This document shows positions 1 to 9,770 of a stretch of 64,000 bases of DNA, one piece after another; the first letter of the stretch is position 1, and each line of letters starts with the position of its first letter. The DNA is taken from positions 1-64,000 of the forward strand of contig ARYC01000714.1 in NCBI GenBank assembly GCA_000711775.1, in the 5' to 3' direction. The notes under the pieces were generated by a model. It worked only from the letters and a program-made list of their open reading frames with translations, ran no database searches and was not told where the DNA came from. A program made the position numbers and the translations under genes. Origin of the DNA: Oxytricha trifallax (lineage: Eukaryota > Ciliophora > Spirotrichea > Sporadotrichida > Oxytrichidae).

Positions 1-1442
1 TGAGAGCTAACCTTTTGAGAAGAGCGGCATTACTTGGATCGTGTCAATAAAAGTTATCATTCCAGCAACCAATAAAAGTAGAGACCAGAGACGCTTGTAC
101 TCAGTGGGAGCCTACTTATGACAACTTTGACCATTCTAGCTATGAGATTTAAATATAAGTTAAGTAGGAGGTTGTCAAAGAAGCTTTGCAAATTGAGGAG
201 GAGGTTAAACAACCCGCCATAGAGCATTAATAAATCCCAGCCAAAGTTGATTATTAATGCAAAGAATGCAATAAAGTTTTCCCTTACAAGTCAACTTATA
301 AGAGACACTTGAGAGATATACACAACGATATGCCAAGGTTATATCTCAAGCATCAAAAGAAAGATGGGAAGTATGTCTGTGAGTTCTGTGAGAAGCCATA
401 TTCTCATACGAGAGACCTCAAAGTACACTTAAAAAAAAGCACAATTAAAGTTTGTCTTTATTCATGAACCCACAGGGAATAGATTCCTCTAAAAGAGAAG
501 ATCAAGAAACCCAGTGGAGTCTCTTAGAGTTGAAGTCTAGAAGTAAGTAAAAATGAAGAAAGCAGTCAAGAACTTTCCAGTCTCTGAGATCAACAAAATT
601 ATGGTTAAAATAGAGGCAATGAAGATTCCCATATTAAAAATTAACGACTTAGATTCTTGCCTAGAAAGCTACCTCACTCTTGAAGAAAAAATAGAGAAGA
701 GAGTCATTACTGATGAATAATATGCTTATAAGATAAATCCTTTCAATTACTTCCTTGCTGATGACAAGTTCCAAATGGAATTTGCTAATGAATATTATGC
801 TCTTTAAAAGGCAAAGTTAAATGAGTGCAGGCATATCATCTAGCTTGATGCTATTTTACTTGATAAAGATCATGTAGCCTTCAGGCTTCCGTTACTTGAA
901 ATGACTTACAGAGAATTCTTATCTGACAATAGATGTCAAAGATAAATTGGTTAATAGTATAGCAGATAGTTGAGGGAATTGAAGAGCTTCACAAGCTAGG
1001 TTATGTTCATAGAGACTTAAAGCCAGAGAATATCATGTTGAACTTTCAGCCTCTTAGAGTTTATATTATAGACTTCAACAGAGCTCAAAGAGTGCAAGCC
1101 TCTGCATAAGGAAATGTATACGACACTCCTAGATATTTCCCAGAGAGAGAGGATTGGAGAGATGGAGACACTTAATGGGATATCTGGGCTCTAGAAGAAA
1201 TAATAATAAAGAGCGACATGCCAAGAAACGATTACTTTACTGCAGGGGTGAGAGAGATTCTAAGCAAAGAATCAAACAATATCTCGATAAAAATAAAATA
1301 AATGGAGGTCTCAGAGAACTTGCATACTCAACTATTATCAAGCCAAGCTAAGAGAATTAACAAACAATAGAAACAATCAAACATCAACTTAGAAAGATAA
1401 AATTCAGAGAACTGCCACACGACTCTAAGCTTATGTTTGTGA
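1..1442 (+). CDS. TBE-type transposon ORF, C2H2 zinc finger plus protein kinase (5' partial)
   Basis: The reading frame is open from the window edge, with TAA/TAG read as Gln. About codons 85-150 hold C2H2-type fingers (CKECNKVF with H-R-H-L spacing, then CEFCEKPYSHTRDLKVH). Further on is a protein-kinase core: an alpha-E helix, HRDLKPEN at about 1008-1032, IDFN where DFG is expected, and DIWALE near 1180. It stops at TGA 1440-1442. A zinc finger joined to a kinase-like region is what the roughly 57-kDa ORF of Oxytricha TBE transposons is known for, and a G4T4-bearing end lies 150 bp downstream. Two frame breaks are present, one in the A8 tract at 431-438 and one near 925-930. They could be decay, tiny IESs or sequencing errors. 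The DFG-to-DFN change may impair catalysis. Confidence 0.65.
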
Positions 1443-1824
1443 GAAATAATTTAAAAACTCGCTTGTTATACTCACTTAAAATAATAATATTTAAACATTA
1501 AACCCCTACATAAACCCTATTAAAACCCTAATAAAGTATGCACAAATAGTCTTCTTTTATCAATCAAAAACTCAATCAAACTACTGAAAGGGTTTTGGGG
1601 TTTTGAATAGACTTATAGTTTAGTACTGGTTTGATTTATTCACTGTATATATCACATCCAAAGCGCAGTTAAAACACTAAATCTATATACTCTTCATCAT
1701 AAATAGACCCCAAAAGCTTTGATATTTTTGTCTCGCATTTAATTAATAACCCCAACCCCTAACAAATTCCCTACAAATCAAAGCACTTATAAACCTCATT
1801 AAAGGGTTTTGGGGCTTTGAATGC
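1443..1824. mobile_element. TBE-like transposon termini with G4T4 telomeric repeats
   Basis: Two near-identical motifs, GGGTTTTGGGGTTTTGAAT (1590-1608) and GGGTTTTGGGGCTTTGAAT (1804-1822), lie 214 bp apart in the same orientation. Each is preceded by degenerate CCCTA/CCCCAA-rich subterminal sequence (about 1500-1535 and 1750-1775). TBE elements end in G4T4/C4A4 telomeric repeats and duplicate a 3-bp ANT target; both motifs here are followed by AAT. I read this as the right end of the element carrying the ORF at 1-1442, plus a second, nested or older, element end. Which one is the true terminus cannot be decided without the left end, which is outside the window. Confidence 0.55.
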
Positions 1825-1889
1825 TGTTTGTTTAAAGTTCTTGATATAATGACATTGAGAAACTTTATGAGTCAATTAACTCCCCATTT

Positions 1890-2626
1890 ATGATCTCCGA
1901 TACCGATATTGCTCTTAAATTTGAAAAGATGTTAACACATTTCATTTTAGTGCAAGAGTCACCTTTGTGCGAACTTATGCCAATGAAGAATAGTGACAAG
2001 GCTTTCATCTGGTCATGCAACGACTGCTCAGAAGAAGTTAAGCTCGAGCTTTTAGCAATTAAGCTCCAAACTGTTGAAAGTAAGTTCTTAAACTAATATA
2101 AGCATGGGAAAGATCGATTGTTAAAATTAGTTAGTCAGGCTTTTACCTATAATTAATTTATTTCAAAACTTAAAAAATCTAACTACTAATAATGAGTGTT
2201 AAATTTTTAACTCTTGAAATTAGATATTTAGCAATGTCAGTGTCTTTTATAAATATAAAATGAGTCCTTTTTACAAACTTCTTATTCCCAATAAATGTCA
2301 ATTTGAAAAATCGATTTGTACTGTGTTAACAATCATATGATTGAATAGTCTTTTTCAAAATTTAACGCACAATGGAATAATAATTTCTCTGTGCTTTTAA
2401 GTAGATCCTAATCTCTATTCTTGTAGATGCTCTTAAGTTCAAGGAGGCTTTCGAAGCTGCCTAGAAGTACAATGTATTGTTGAAGGAGGGCAAACTTGAG
2501 GAACTTGTTCACGCTCCCGCCATCGAGGACGTTGAGGAGAAGCCAGACCCAGCAGACGACCCAGACCAAAATAAGACTGCCGGAGGAGAGGAAGATGGTG
2601 CCAACGCTGGTGGAGATGACGAATGA
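1890..2626 (+). CDS. RANBP1: RanBP1-like Ran-binding protein, C-terminal part
   Basis: The region encodes the C-terminal half of a Ran-binding domain: LTHFILVQESPLCELMP, then NSDKAFIW and ELLAIKLQTVE, matching the family's ELKP..GSDRAWVW and ELLAIRFLNAE positions. A GT-AG intron (2080-2426, GTAAGT...TTGTAG) joins TVE to NALKFKEAFEAAQKYN, the end of the domain, followed by an acidic tail and TGA at 2624-2626. RanBP1 binds Ran-GTP and helps RanGAP release cargo after nuclear export. The N-terminal half of the domain (the W-K-E-R-G part) is not found between here and the transposon end at 1822. Its MDS probably lies beyond the left window edge, with the TBE sitting between the two parts. The start given is only the first in-frame ATG of the visible segment. 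Confidence 0.72.
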
Positions 2627-2878
2627 TCTCTTGCTTTGAAAAGAAAAGGATATTGATAGTGGATTGTTAAGTTTATGTAGGGTGTTCGAGGGCAGAGAGT
2701 GGAGAGTGTTTATCTCTAAAAAGAGAACATTCACTTTACAACTTTGCTTTTGAATATTTCACAAATTAATTTATTCTGACTAAATCTATACAGTCTAATT
2801 TTCTTGAATTGAGTGATGAATGCATTATCGTATTATCATTTATAAAGTTTAAATTATTATAAAAGCAGAATTCTTAAA

Positions 2879-4460
2879 ATGAAAGAAATGAAGACATATA
2901 AATCACCTTTTAAGATCAATACATTATACTTAGCTTTCTTTATTACGATGAGTCATTTAAGCTTAGCAAAAGCTTACCTAGCTAAAGATAATTGCAATAT
3001 ACTTGTAGATTTTAACTACTTCAATCTTAAAGACTTAGAACAACCAAAGTAAGCCATTTTACTTACCATTTAATTTTCTGCCTTATTAATGTTTGAAATA
3101 TATTATGAGATAATTCTAATGTTTCTTTATAGTTAAGATTATAATATATCCAGTATTAAGTTTCCTAGCGGCAAATCATATCACTTATTACTTAATTTCT
3201 GCCAATAAAATCTGGTATCAGCTGCAAACAACTTACTTGGAACTACATGTTAAGGCTACACAGACACTTAAGCCGTGCTTTATAATTCATAAGAATGCAT
3301 TATTTTTAGCTAGTAGACTTAATCTCATACTTCTTACTCTGTTAACAGTAAGTTTAGCTTGATTTTATTTAAAGTTAAAATTCTTGATATCAAAGGGAAG
3401 TAAATTATGATAATGATTAATCTTTTAGTAACTGATGAAATTGATGATATTGATAACATATATTTAACATATGGTAATGGCCAAACGTGCAAAACAAATT
3501 CTCACAAGCAATATTCCATTGTTTTATAGCCTTAATGTACTAAACTTCCAGCTGGAAAAATCACTTAAAATTTCAACGTTGATATAACTGATTCATGCCA
3601 GTTAACTGTTTCTTTTTAATATGGTAAGCTTAATTAAAATTTAAATCCTAATTGATATAGCTTGCAACAAAAGAGCTCACATGAATATGATCTGGCGTTG
3701 GTTATATTCAAATCGTTATGTATTTGGACCACTATCAATAATCTGTGGTTTAATATTTCTCCTCACTTAACACGAGCAATCTCATAAAATAGCAATTTTG
3801 AATTATTATCTCGTGACAGTAATAGCTTCAGTAATTGCGACTTTCCTGTTTCTTTACATATTCATCTTTTACAATAATGGGATTGTATGGATAGGATGGG
3901 CTATATTTGGAGCTGGTATTTTACTAGGAAGTATCTTGAGCTATATATCATATAAAACTAAGAGATTTGTTGGATTAATAATAGGAGCGCTTAGTGGGTT
4001 CTTTTTAGCTTGTGTCCTTCAAAATGCTGTTGTATTTTTGATTAGCTATGAATTTATCACTAAAAAAAATTGAATTTTGCATAAGTAAAATTCTATACTA
4101 AACTACTTAGTTTTATCTTTAATTTTCATTGAATTCTCATTCCATATTCTAATTGGTGCTATGTGCTTTATAACTCTTTGCTCAACTCAAATATTCCTAG
4201 AACATGCTTTTGACTGTGGCTTTGCAATAATAGGAGCTTTTCTTTTAATGAGAGGAGTGGGCATGTTTTTGGACTACAAATTTGAATTTTTAATTTACTA
4301 CGAGTTTCATGTATTTTACACTATGCCCTCAGTTGACCCCTTTTTATACATTTACACAGCATCATTCCTAGTAATCACAATTTTAAGTGCTTTGGTCAAA
4401 TTGAGAATAAAGAATCATAACTTGAGGAAAAATCTACATCCATACTATGTTATTAACTGA
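2879..4460 (+). CDS. Multi-pass membrane protein with MRH-like lumenal domain
   Basis: The start ATG is followed by a hydrophobic leader (LYLAFFITMSHLSLAKA). Next comes a Cys-rich lumenal region with the layout of mannose-6-phosphate-receptor-homology/Atg27-type domains: an early C-N-I, NFC, a YGNGQTCKTNS stretch and late Cys pairs. From about 3690 there are some seven hydrophobic segments with Gly-rich packing (FGAGILLGSILSY, GLIIGALSGFFLA), resembling TMEM198-type proteins. I place GT-AG introns at about 3049-3132, 3350-3430 and 3623-3660. A TGA at 4071-4073 is avoided only if the A8 tract just before it has one A fewer and a 26-nt intron (GTAAAATTC...CTTAG) follows. The final exon ends at TGA 4458-4460. 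Exact function is unknown. Confidence 0.5.
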
Positions 4461-4624
4461 CTCACTATCATAATACAAATATGGATTAATGTAATGTTAA
4501 TTTAATTTATCAATTTATAATTCATGGATCTATAGATTTCTCTTTTTCAAATTCTAAACTTAGTAAATTAGATTATTTAATCATTAATTTGATTTATTTT
4601 CTTTTTTGTTGCATTATAACTTAA

Positions 4625-4935
4625 TTTGGTTCTATACCAGATTAACGATGTTACCATGGTGCATTTACGTGGCCACTTTCAAACTAGAAGTGTACACAGT
4701 GAGTCCCTACGTGCAGCCAATATTCGGTTTCCTACTGATATGCCTTTTCATTTTGCACATATACTGGTTCGTGCTCTGCCTTAAGATCATGCTAAACTTC
4801 TTCGTGAAGGGGGTGGCTGAGGATCTTCAAAATCAATCTGGAAGAGCTAGCAAGTATGAAGACGCACAATATGTTCCCAAAAATTCAAGCCGAAAAAATT
4901 CAAATAAGGAGGGCAAGTCATAGAAGTTAGAATGA
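4625..4935 (+). CDS. Ceramide synthase (LAG1/TLC), last MDS, displaced
   Basis: This segment encodes the last two membrane spans of a TLC domain, including the signature LLICLFILHIYWFVLCLKIM, and a charged C-terminal tail ending at TGA 4933-4935. It begins with the 13-bp pointer TTTGGTTCTATAC (4625-4637). The same 13 bases occur at 14865-14877 at the end of the N-terminal part of the gene. Joining the two through one pointer copy gives LVFWFYTRLTMLPWCIY without a frame break. The last MDS therefore lies 9 kb upstream of the first, in the same orientation, so the gene is permuted in the germline. Sequence upstream of 4625 is AT-rich eliminated DNA. Confidence 0.85.
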
Positions 4936-5157
4936 GAGCTATAAATAGTTAGATGAAGTAGCTTTCAATCTGCAACTTTAATGCTTATATATTATTGCCA
5001 AGTTTCAATTATATCGATAGACTATATAATATACTCGAAATATTACATGATTTTAAAAAGAAACAACAGTTTTGATTTAATAAATAACCATCAACGGTTA
5101 AAAGAAATTTGTGATTCGATTTAGAGTTACTTCGATTTAATAGTGAAAGAAAATTCA

Positions 5158-5672
5158 GGGGGGAAAGTTTCCTGCACCGGTTTATAATATAAAAAAATTT
5201 TTAGGATAGTTTCCTGCACTAAATTTTTTTCCATTTTTAGAATTTGATTTTTATCACATTTATCAACCAAATTTTTTTACTAATTTTTTTAATTTTTTTT
5301 ACTCAATCTATTCTTCAATTAATCAATATGTTTATTAACATGGAATCTAATCACCATCCAAGTAAGGGTGAAATTTATCCACTATATAGATTCCATCTGA
5401 TATTAGTAGACTTCTGTATCTCAACCATAATATTGTTCTCTCTGTACTAATGAAATTCCAAATATTTTATCCAATTATTGTTAAAATTCATATTTATTCT
5501 TTCAATGGTATATAATATTAGATTATGTATAACACTATATTTTCATGAAGTTCGTATATGATATAAAAAATATCTTAAAATTTATGGGTTGTAAAAAATT
5601 TTTATTGTTAAATTTATGAAATTTTACATATAAAAAAAGTGCAGGAAACTATCAAGAGTGCAGAAACTTCCC
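5158..5672. mobile_element. Non-autonomous inverted-repeat (MITE-like) element
   Basis: The left end reads GGGGAAAGTTTCCTGCAC and, 30 bp in, GATAGTTTCCTGCACTAAATTTTTTT. The right end carries the inverse order, AAAAAAAGTGCAGGAAACTATC followed by GTGCAGAAACTTCCC. The terminal repeats are about 60 bp and imperfect. The 400-bp centre is AT-rich and has no supported gene. No clear target-site duplication could be fixed. It lies in DNA between genes. Confidence 0.6.
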
Positions 5673-7001
5673 GCGAAAATTTTTATTGCATCATATTATA
5701 AAGATATATTAAATTGATGCAATGATTATTTAACTATTTAAAGGGAGGAAATAATATCTAACTAATTTACAGGCTTGAAATATTTCTTATTTTAAATTAT
5801 TATTGTCCAGATCTAAAAAAACAACTTATTCCTCTAGCACAAAAAATGGTAAAATTTATTTAAATTTAATCTATTTTTTAATTCCTCAAACAGTTTTTGA
5901 TTGGCAATAAAAATTCGAAATTACTATTTCATCAATAGTCTTAAATAGAATGATAAATGGCAAGTATAAAAGATTTCAAAGTCATTTACACTTGTATAAA
6001 TCCATAATCATGAACAAAGAAAATTTTTGGATCTATATTCTGAGGCTCATTCCTGAATCGAAAAGCATCTATAATCGATTCAAAATGTCCTCCTGAATAT
6101 ATCATTAAAGTAGAAATTACATTAAATAAATAAATAAAATTTAGTTTTCAAATTCATTTGTAAATTTAAATGTAAAATAGCAATATAATTTCTCACTATA
6201 AGTTAATTACTATACAATTGATTTAAATTAGATTCAAAATAACAAAGCTTTAATTAAATCATTAGATCGTAGTTAATTACTTTCTCAAATTTGTTACCCC
6301 GAATCTATTTGACTGTAGAATTTAAGATTAAAAATTTAAAATAATGATGAATTTAATTATATTAATTCAAGTGAAAATTAGCTTTTGTTATACTTAAGAA
6401 ATTACTTATACTAAAGCAGATGAAGCCAATCTTCCTATTAATTTTATATAGTTATCTGTACAAAAGCCATTTAAAATAATTAATCATCCTCAAATCCCCT
6501 CGCTATTTATAATTTGTTAATACCTACCCAGTCCAATTTATTTCACAGACCTATCACTTTTAGTCATAAAACAGTATTTTTTCGTAATCTTTTCTATGGA
6601 GTAGGCTGAATACTAGAAACCTAGGTAGATACGGTCTCCGCAGTGGCTGTTCCAGTTCCTGCTATGATGTCTTCTTCCTCATCAAATTAACACTTTATTT
6701 TACTGGCGATATCATTGACAGTGAGTTGCTTAAGTTTTTAAGATTTTAACGATGATTTTATAGTGGATTCTTAAATAGGTTATTAATTTTACTGAGCAGC
6801 TTGCTTTTACCTTACTTTACCATCTTATAAATTTGGATTTTAAGTTAAACCTTTTTTAGTGCTTTGTTGTTTAGTATTCTGTTATAATTGGTTCTAGCAA
6901 AAGGTAGAGGAGGACAATTAATTATATTGTCTGGGTTCCTACTTGATGTTAAGTGATTATTTTGAAGGTAAAATTGAAGCAATTACTTATGTATTAATTA
7001 A
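5673..7001. other. Intergenic AT-rich stretch, possible small membrane-protein exons
   Basis: The stretch is mostly very AT-rich with no recognisable gene. From 6596 a short reading frame starts MEQAEYQKPRQIRSPQWLFQF and is followed by GC-richer fragments up to about 6950, including a hydrophobic LLFSILLQLVLAKG segment. Candidate GT-AG boundaries lie between the fragments. This could be a small, multi-exon or IES-split membrane protein, but no consistent joined frame was found and no family is proposed. Confidence 0.25.
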
Positions 7002-8041
7002 TCACTGCTAATCTGTCTCGTCGGTATTATCGTCCTATATATAGTTTTCCTCATTATCGTCTTCTATCTAGTTTAGCCTACTTTTCTGCATATTTGGCTG
7101 CCCAAAACCTATGCCAGTTTCATCCGTACTATTCCCAGCTGTACTTTAACTAGAACCAGGGTTTGCATTTGTTGGGGGCTTATTCCCACCCATTTCATCA
7201 ATCGTACGATCTATTGTGCTAATTAAATCCTTTAAAGCTCGCCAATGGTCCATTTTTAGTGTGACTCCTTTTTTTGTGGGCAGATATTTCTCTCCCTTGA
7301 TGAAAAATTCCCTTAAATCTACAAAAACTTCACCATAATATCTCTTAACTTGAACCTTCTTCTTCACACTTAACTCAAACTATTTCACTTCTTCGTCTGG
7401 GTCTCCTTATCTCTGGAATTTTTACTAGGTTTATTAAGTATTGTTTTAATTGTTGTCTCCATTCTATTAATTGTTGCCATAGCCACTCGAATCTAAAGAT
7501 AAAGGTAACTTTAATTTATTTGTCTTACTGCTATTGTTATTGTTGCTACTTTAAGGATTATAGCTGTACGCTTCAAATCCTGGTGGTTGGAAAGTACTTC
7601 TAGTAGTAGAAGACTACTATTAAGATTAATAGGTGCTTCCATATCCACCGCCACTGCTACTACCTCCAGCATCATCCCTTGCTTGAGATTTTCCTCTATA
7701 TTGATTATCAAATCTCGACCTCGATCTTCCATATTGATTCCTGTTAAAGCCTCCTCCACCACCTCCGCCTCCATTGTATCCACCTCCGCCTCCATTGTAT
7801 CCACCTCTTCGGTATTGACTGCTCCCTCCATATTTATTCTGGGAAGAGTATGAATTATATCAATTGTACGAAGATCCTCCTCCTCCACTAGAGCCACCTC
7901 TGTAGCTACCTCCTATAAATGACGAATAAATCAATTCTGAAGCCAGAAAGTTTTCTAATTACCTCCACCGCTTTGACCTCCTCGATCATAGCCATTTCCA
8001 TAACTTTATTGGTAACGATTGCGTTTAAATACACTATCCAT
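7002..8041 (-). CDS. PC4/Sub1-type transcriptional coactivator with Gly-rich N-terminus
   Basis: The C-terminal part carries a PC4 single-stranded-DNA-binding domain: KKVQVKRYYGEVFVDLREFF, then GEKYLPTKKGVTL and DHWRALKDLISTID, matching the human PC4 fold segments V-D-I-R-E and K-G-I-S-L. The N-terminal half is a Gly/Tyr/Asn/Gln-rich low-complexity region (YNGGGGG repeats) and the tail is acidic. The start is ATG at 8039-8041. A GT-AG intron spans 7913-7962. An in-frame TGA at 7860-7862 disappears if the 27-bp segment 7843-7869 is removed at its flanking 5-bp repeat (see that entry). PC4 proteins bind melted promoter or damaged DNA in the nucleus. The low-complexity extension is unusually long for the family. 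End TGA is at 7002-7004. Confidence 0.8.
7843..7869 (-). other. 27-bp IES, pointer TCTTC (minus strand)
   Basis: The repeat GAAGA occurs on the plus strand at 7843-7847 and 7870-7874. Removing one copy plus the 22 bases between takes out an in-frame TGA and joins GGGGSS to QNKYGG in the PC4-like gene with no frame change. The segment's ends also fit GT-AG loosely, but intron removal would shift the frame, so an IES fits better. Confidence 0.6.
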
Positions 8042-8305
8042 TTTTATTTATTCTTACTAGATTTGCTTTACTGTAGTCTTATGATAATTTTATCCTTCCC
8101 GATACTATCAAGTCAAAATTTTATAAATTACTATCAAAGTTTACTATTAAAACTTTGCTCTCTCTATCTTTGAATAAGAAAGAGTTCTAACTTTAAAAGT
8201 GTCAAAATTTCAATTATTTGTTTTTATTTTATTAAATTATTGATTCATTAATCTTAGCACAATTTATATCTCTTCTAGAATAAATTTAAATCTGTTTATG
8301 ATAAT

Positions 8306-8499
8306 ACTTGAGATATAACACTTTAACAGACTATGGTGTGGGAAAAATGACTCAATACTTGGAGACTGCTAATCATATATTCGAAGTTGAAATTCCAGAA
8401 CGTGTGTCCAAGGAAACTCTGGAGAGCTTCAGGGAGAGATTAGCTGCCAACAAGCCAAAGAAAGGCAAGAAGGGCAAAAAGAAGAAGAAGAAGAAGTGA
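8306..8499 (+). CDS. Leucine-rich-repeat protein, last MDS, displaced
   Basis: This MDS codes for the end of the LRR protein, continuing LRYN into TLTDYGVGKMTQYLE and closing with a Lys/Gly-rich tail and TGA at 8497-8499. It opens with the 15-bp pointer ACTTGAGATATAACA (8306-8320), which recurs at 9682-9696 at the end of the gene's main segment. Joining there gives RYDLRYNTLTDYGVGK in frame. The 3' end of the gene thus lies immediately upstream of its 5' end. Read alone this ORF would be mistaken for a small basic protein. Confidence 0.85.
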
Positions 8500-8653
8500 T
8501 AGAACTTAATCATATTTCAATGCTATCTAACTTTATTCATTCATGATTATTTAAGCACTCAAATTTATCAGAATTGTTGCATGATTATATGTGATGATGT
8601 TTGTACCGAAAAAAATATATATAATCTTTAATTTAAATAATTGAAATATAATT

Positions 8654-9696
8654 ATGGGAGCAAAGAAAAAGAAGGGAGGTGGCAAGAAGAAAGAGGGCGA
8701 TGAGGAAGATCTTTCTGTAGAGAACTTTATGAAAATTTATCGCAAAAAATGCAATGAACTTCAATGTGACATGAGCAAAATTATAAAGGAAAAATATGAG
8801 GAGTATCAAGAAGAAGGGGAGCCTATCACCAAGGTAAGTAGTTTAAACAAACTAGAGATCTAATATTGCAAGCGGAGGTTATTTAATTCGTTTGTTCATT
8901 TATAATATGGAGGTGACTTATACATTTAAATTAGTTTCACATTTGGGAAGAGATGGGATGGTAGGGAGTCAGAGCATTTACTGAAGCATTGAAATAGGTC
9001 AAGTAAGTTCATTGAATAAATAAAAATACATATGATCATTCATTTTTGAACGTTATATCTTAATTAATAAAATTTTCATAGCTATCCTCATTTATCAAAA
9101 CAACTTTTAAATAGTAAATATTATTTATTATATATATATATATATAAATTGCAGAAGTATCAGACTCTGGAAGACTTACTGTGAAGATGAAGGTGTTAGG
9201 GCTGTCTGTTAATTTGTGTAACAAGCAAAAGCAGTGAGTGTTCTTGAACTCCTTGACAACAAAATTACAAAGCTTGGTTGTGAATTCATTGGGAAAACTC
9301 TGCATCCCAGAGCTAACGGAAACATCTAAATCCTCAAGTTGGATCACAATGACATTGGAGGTCAAGGAGTTTAAGCTTTGGTCGAAGGTCTCGCCATAAA
9401 CAAGAGTCTAGTCACTTTATCTTTAACTTATTGCGATATTGATCATACAGGAGCTAGAGCACTTTTTGAGCTTCTCATTTATTCTTAAAGTGGACTGGAA
9501 GAATTGAACTTGAGTGGTAATCACTTGAGAAATGAGGGAATTATTGTGGTGTTTAGAGGTCTCTCCATCAATAAGAAGCTTAAGAAGATTTACTTAGCTG
9601 ACAATCAATTTAACGAGCATGATTCTGTAATGAATGCTATTGAGCAGTGCTGGAACAAAAATAAAACTCTTGGGCGTTATGACTTGAGATATAACA
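8654..9696 (+). CDS. Leucine-rich-repeat protein, main (5') part
   Basis: The protein starts MGAKKKKGGGKKK, as many ciliary LRR proteins do. It then has RNase-inhibitor-type repeats: LELLDNKITKLGCEFIGKTL, LKLDHNDIGGQGVQALVEGL, LSLTYCDIDHTGARALFELL, LNLSGNHLRNEGIIVVFRGL and IYLADNQFNEHD. Two GT-AG introns interrupt the N-terminal region (from about 8833 to 8929, and from about 9003 to 9154, the latter ending TTGCAG). Coding sequence in this segment ends at the 15-bp pointer 9682-9696 and resumes at 8321. Sequence after 9696 stays open only because TGA is the sole stop. The role is inferred as a protein-binding scaffold; similarity to TCTE1/DRC5-like axonemal LRR proteins is possible but not shown. 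Confidence 0.78.
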
Positions 9697-9770
9697 GAAC
9701 TTACTGTTGTGATTAAAGAATTAGTAGGAAGAATTTATCGAAATTATAAATATTTGATTTAAAATCTAAA

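Noticed and set aside
7511..7897. ORFs on both strands in the Gly-rich part of the PC4 gene
   Set aside because: They are shadows of the low-complexity Gly/Gln-rich coding region; only the frame that runs into the PC4 domain is supported.
9130..9150. (AT)n run near the LRR gene as a functional element
   Set aside because: It is a short simple repeat inside a GT-AG intron, with nothing to distinguish it from background.
9697..9770. In-frame read-through from the LRR gene into ARL3, suggesting a fusion
   Set aside because: With TGA as sole stop, short spacers often stay open by chance. The LRR coding path leaves at the pointer 9682-9696 and ARL3 has its own typical start.
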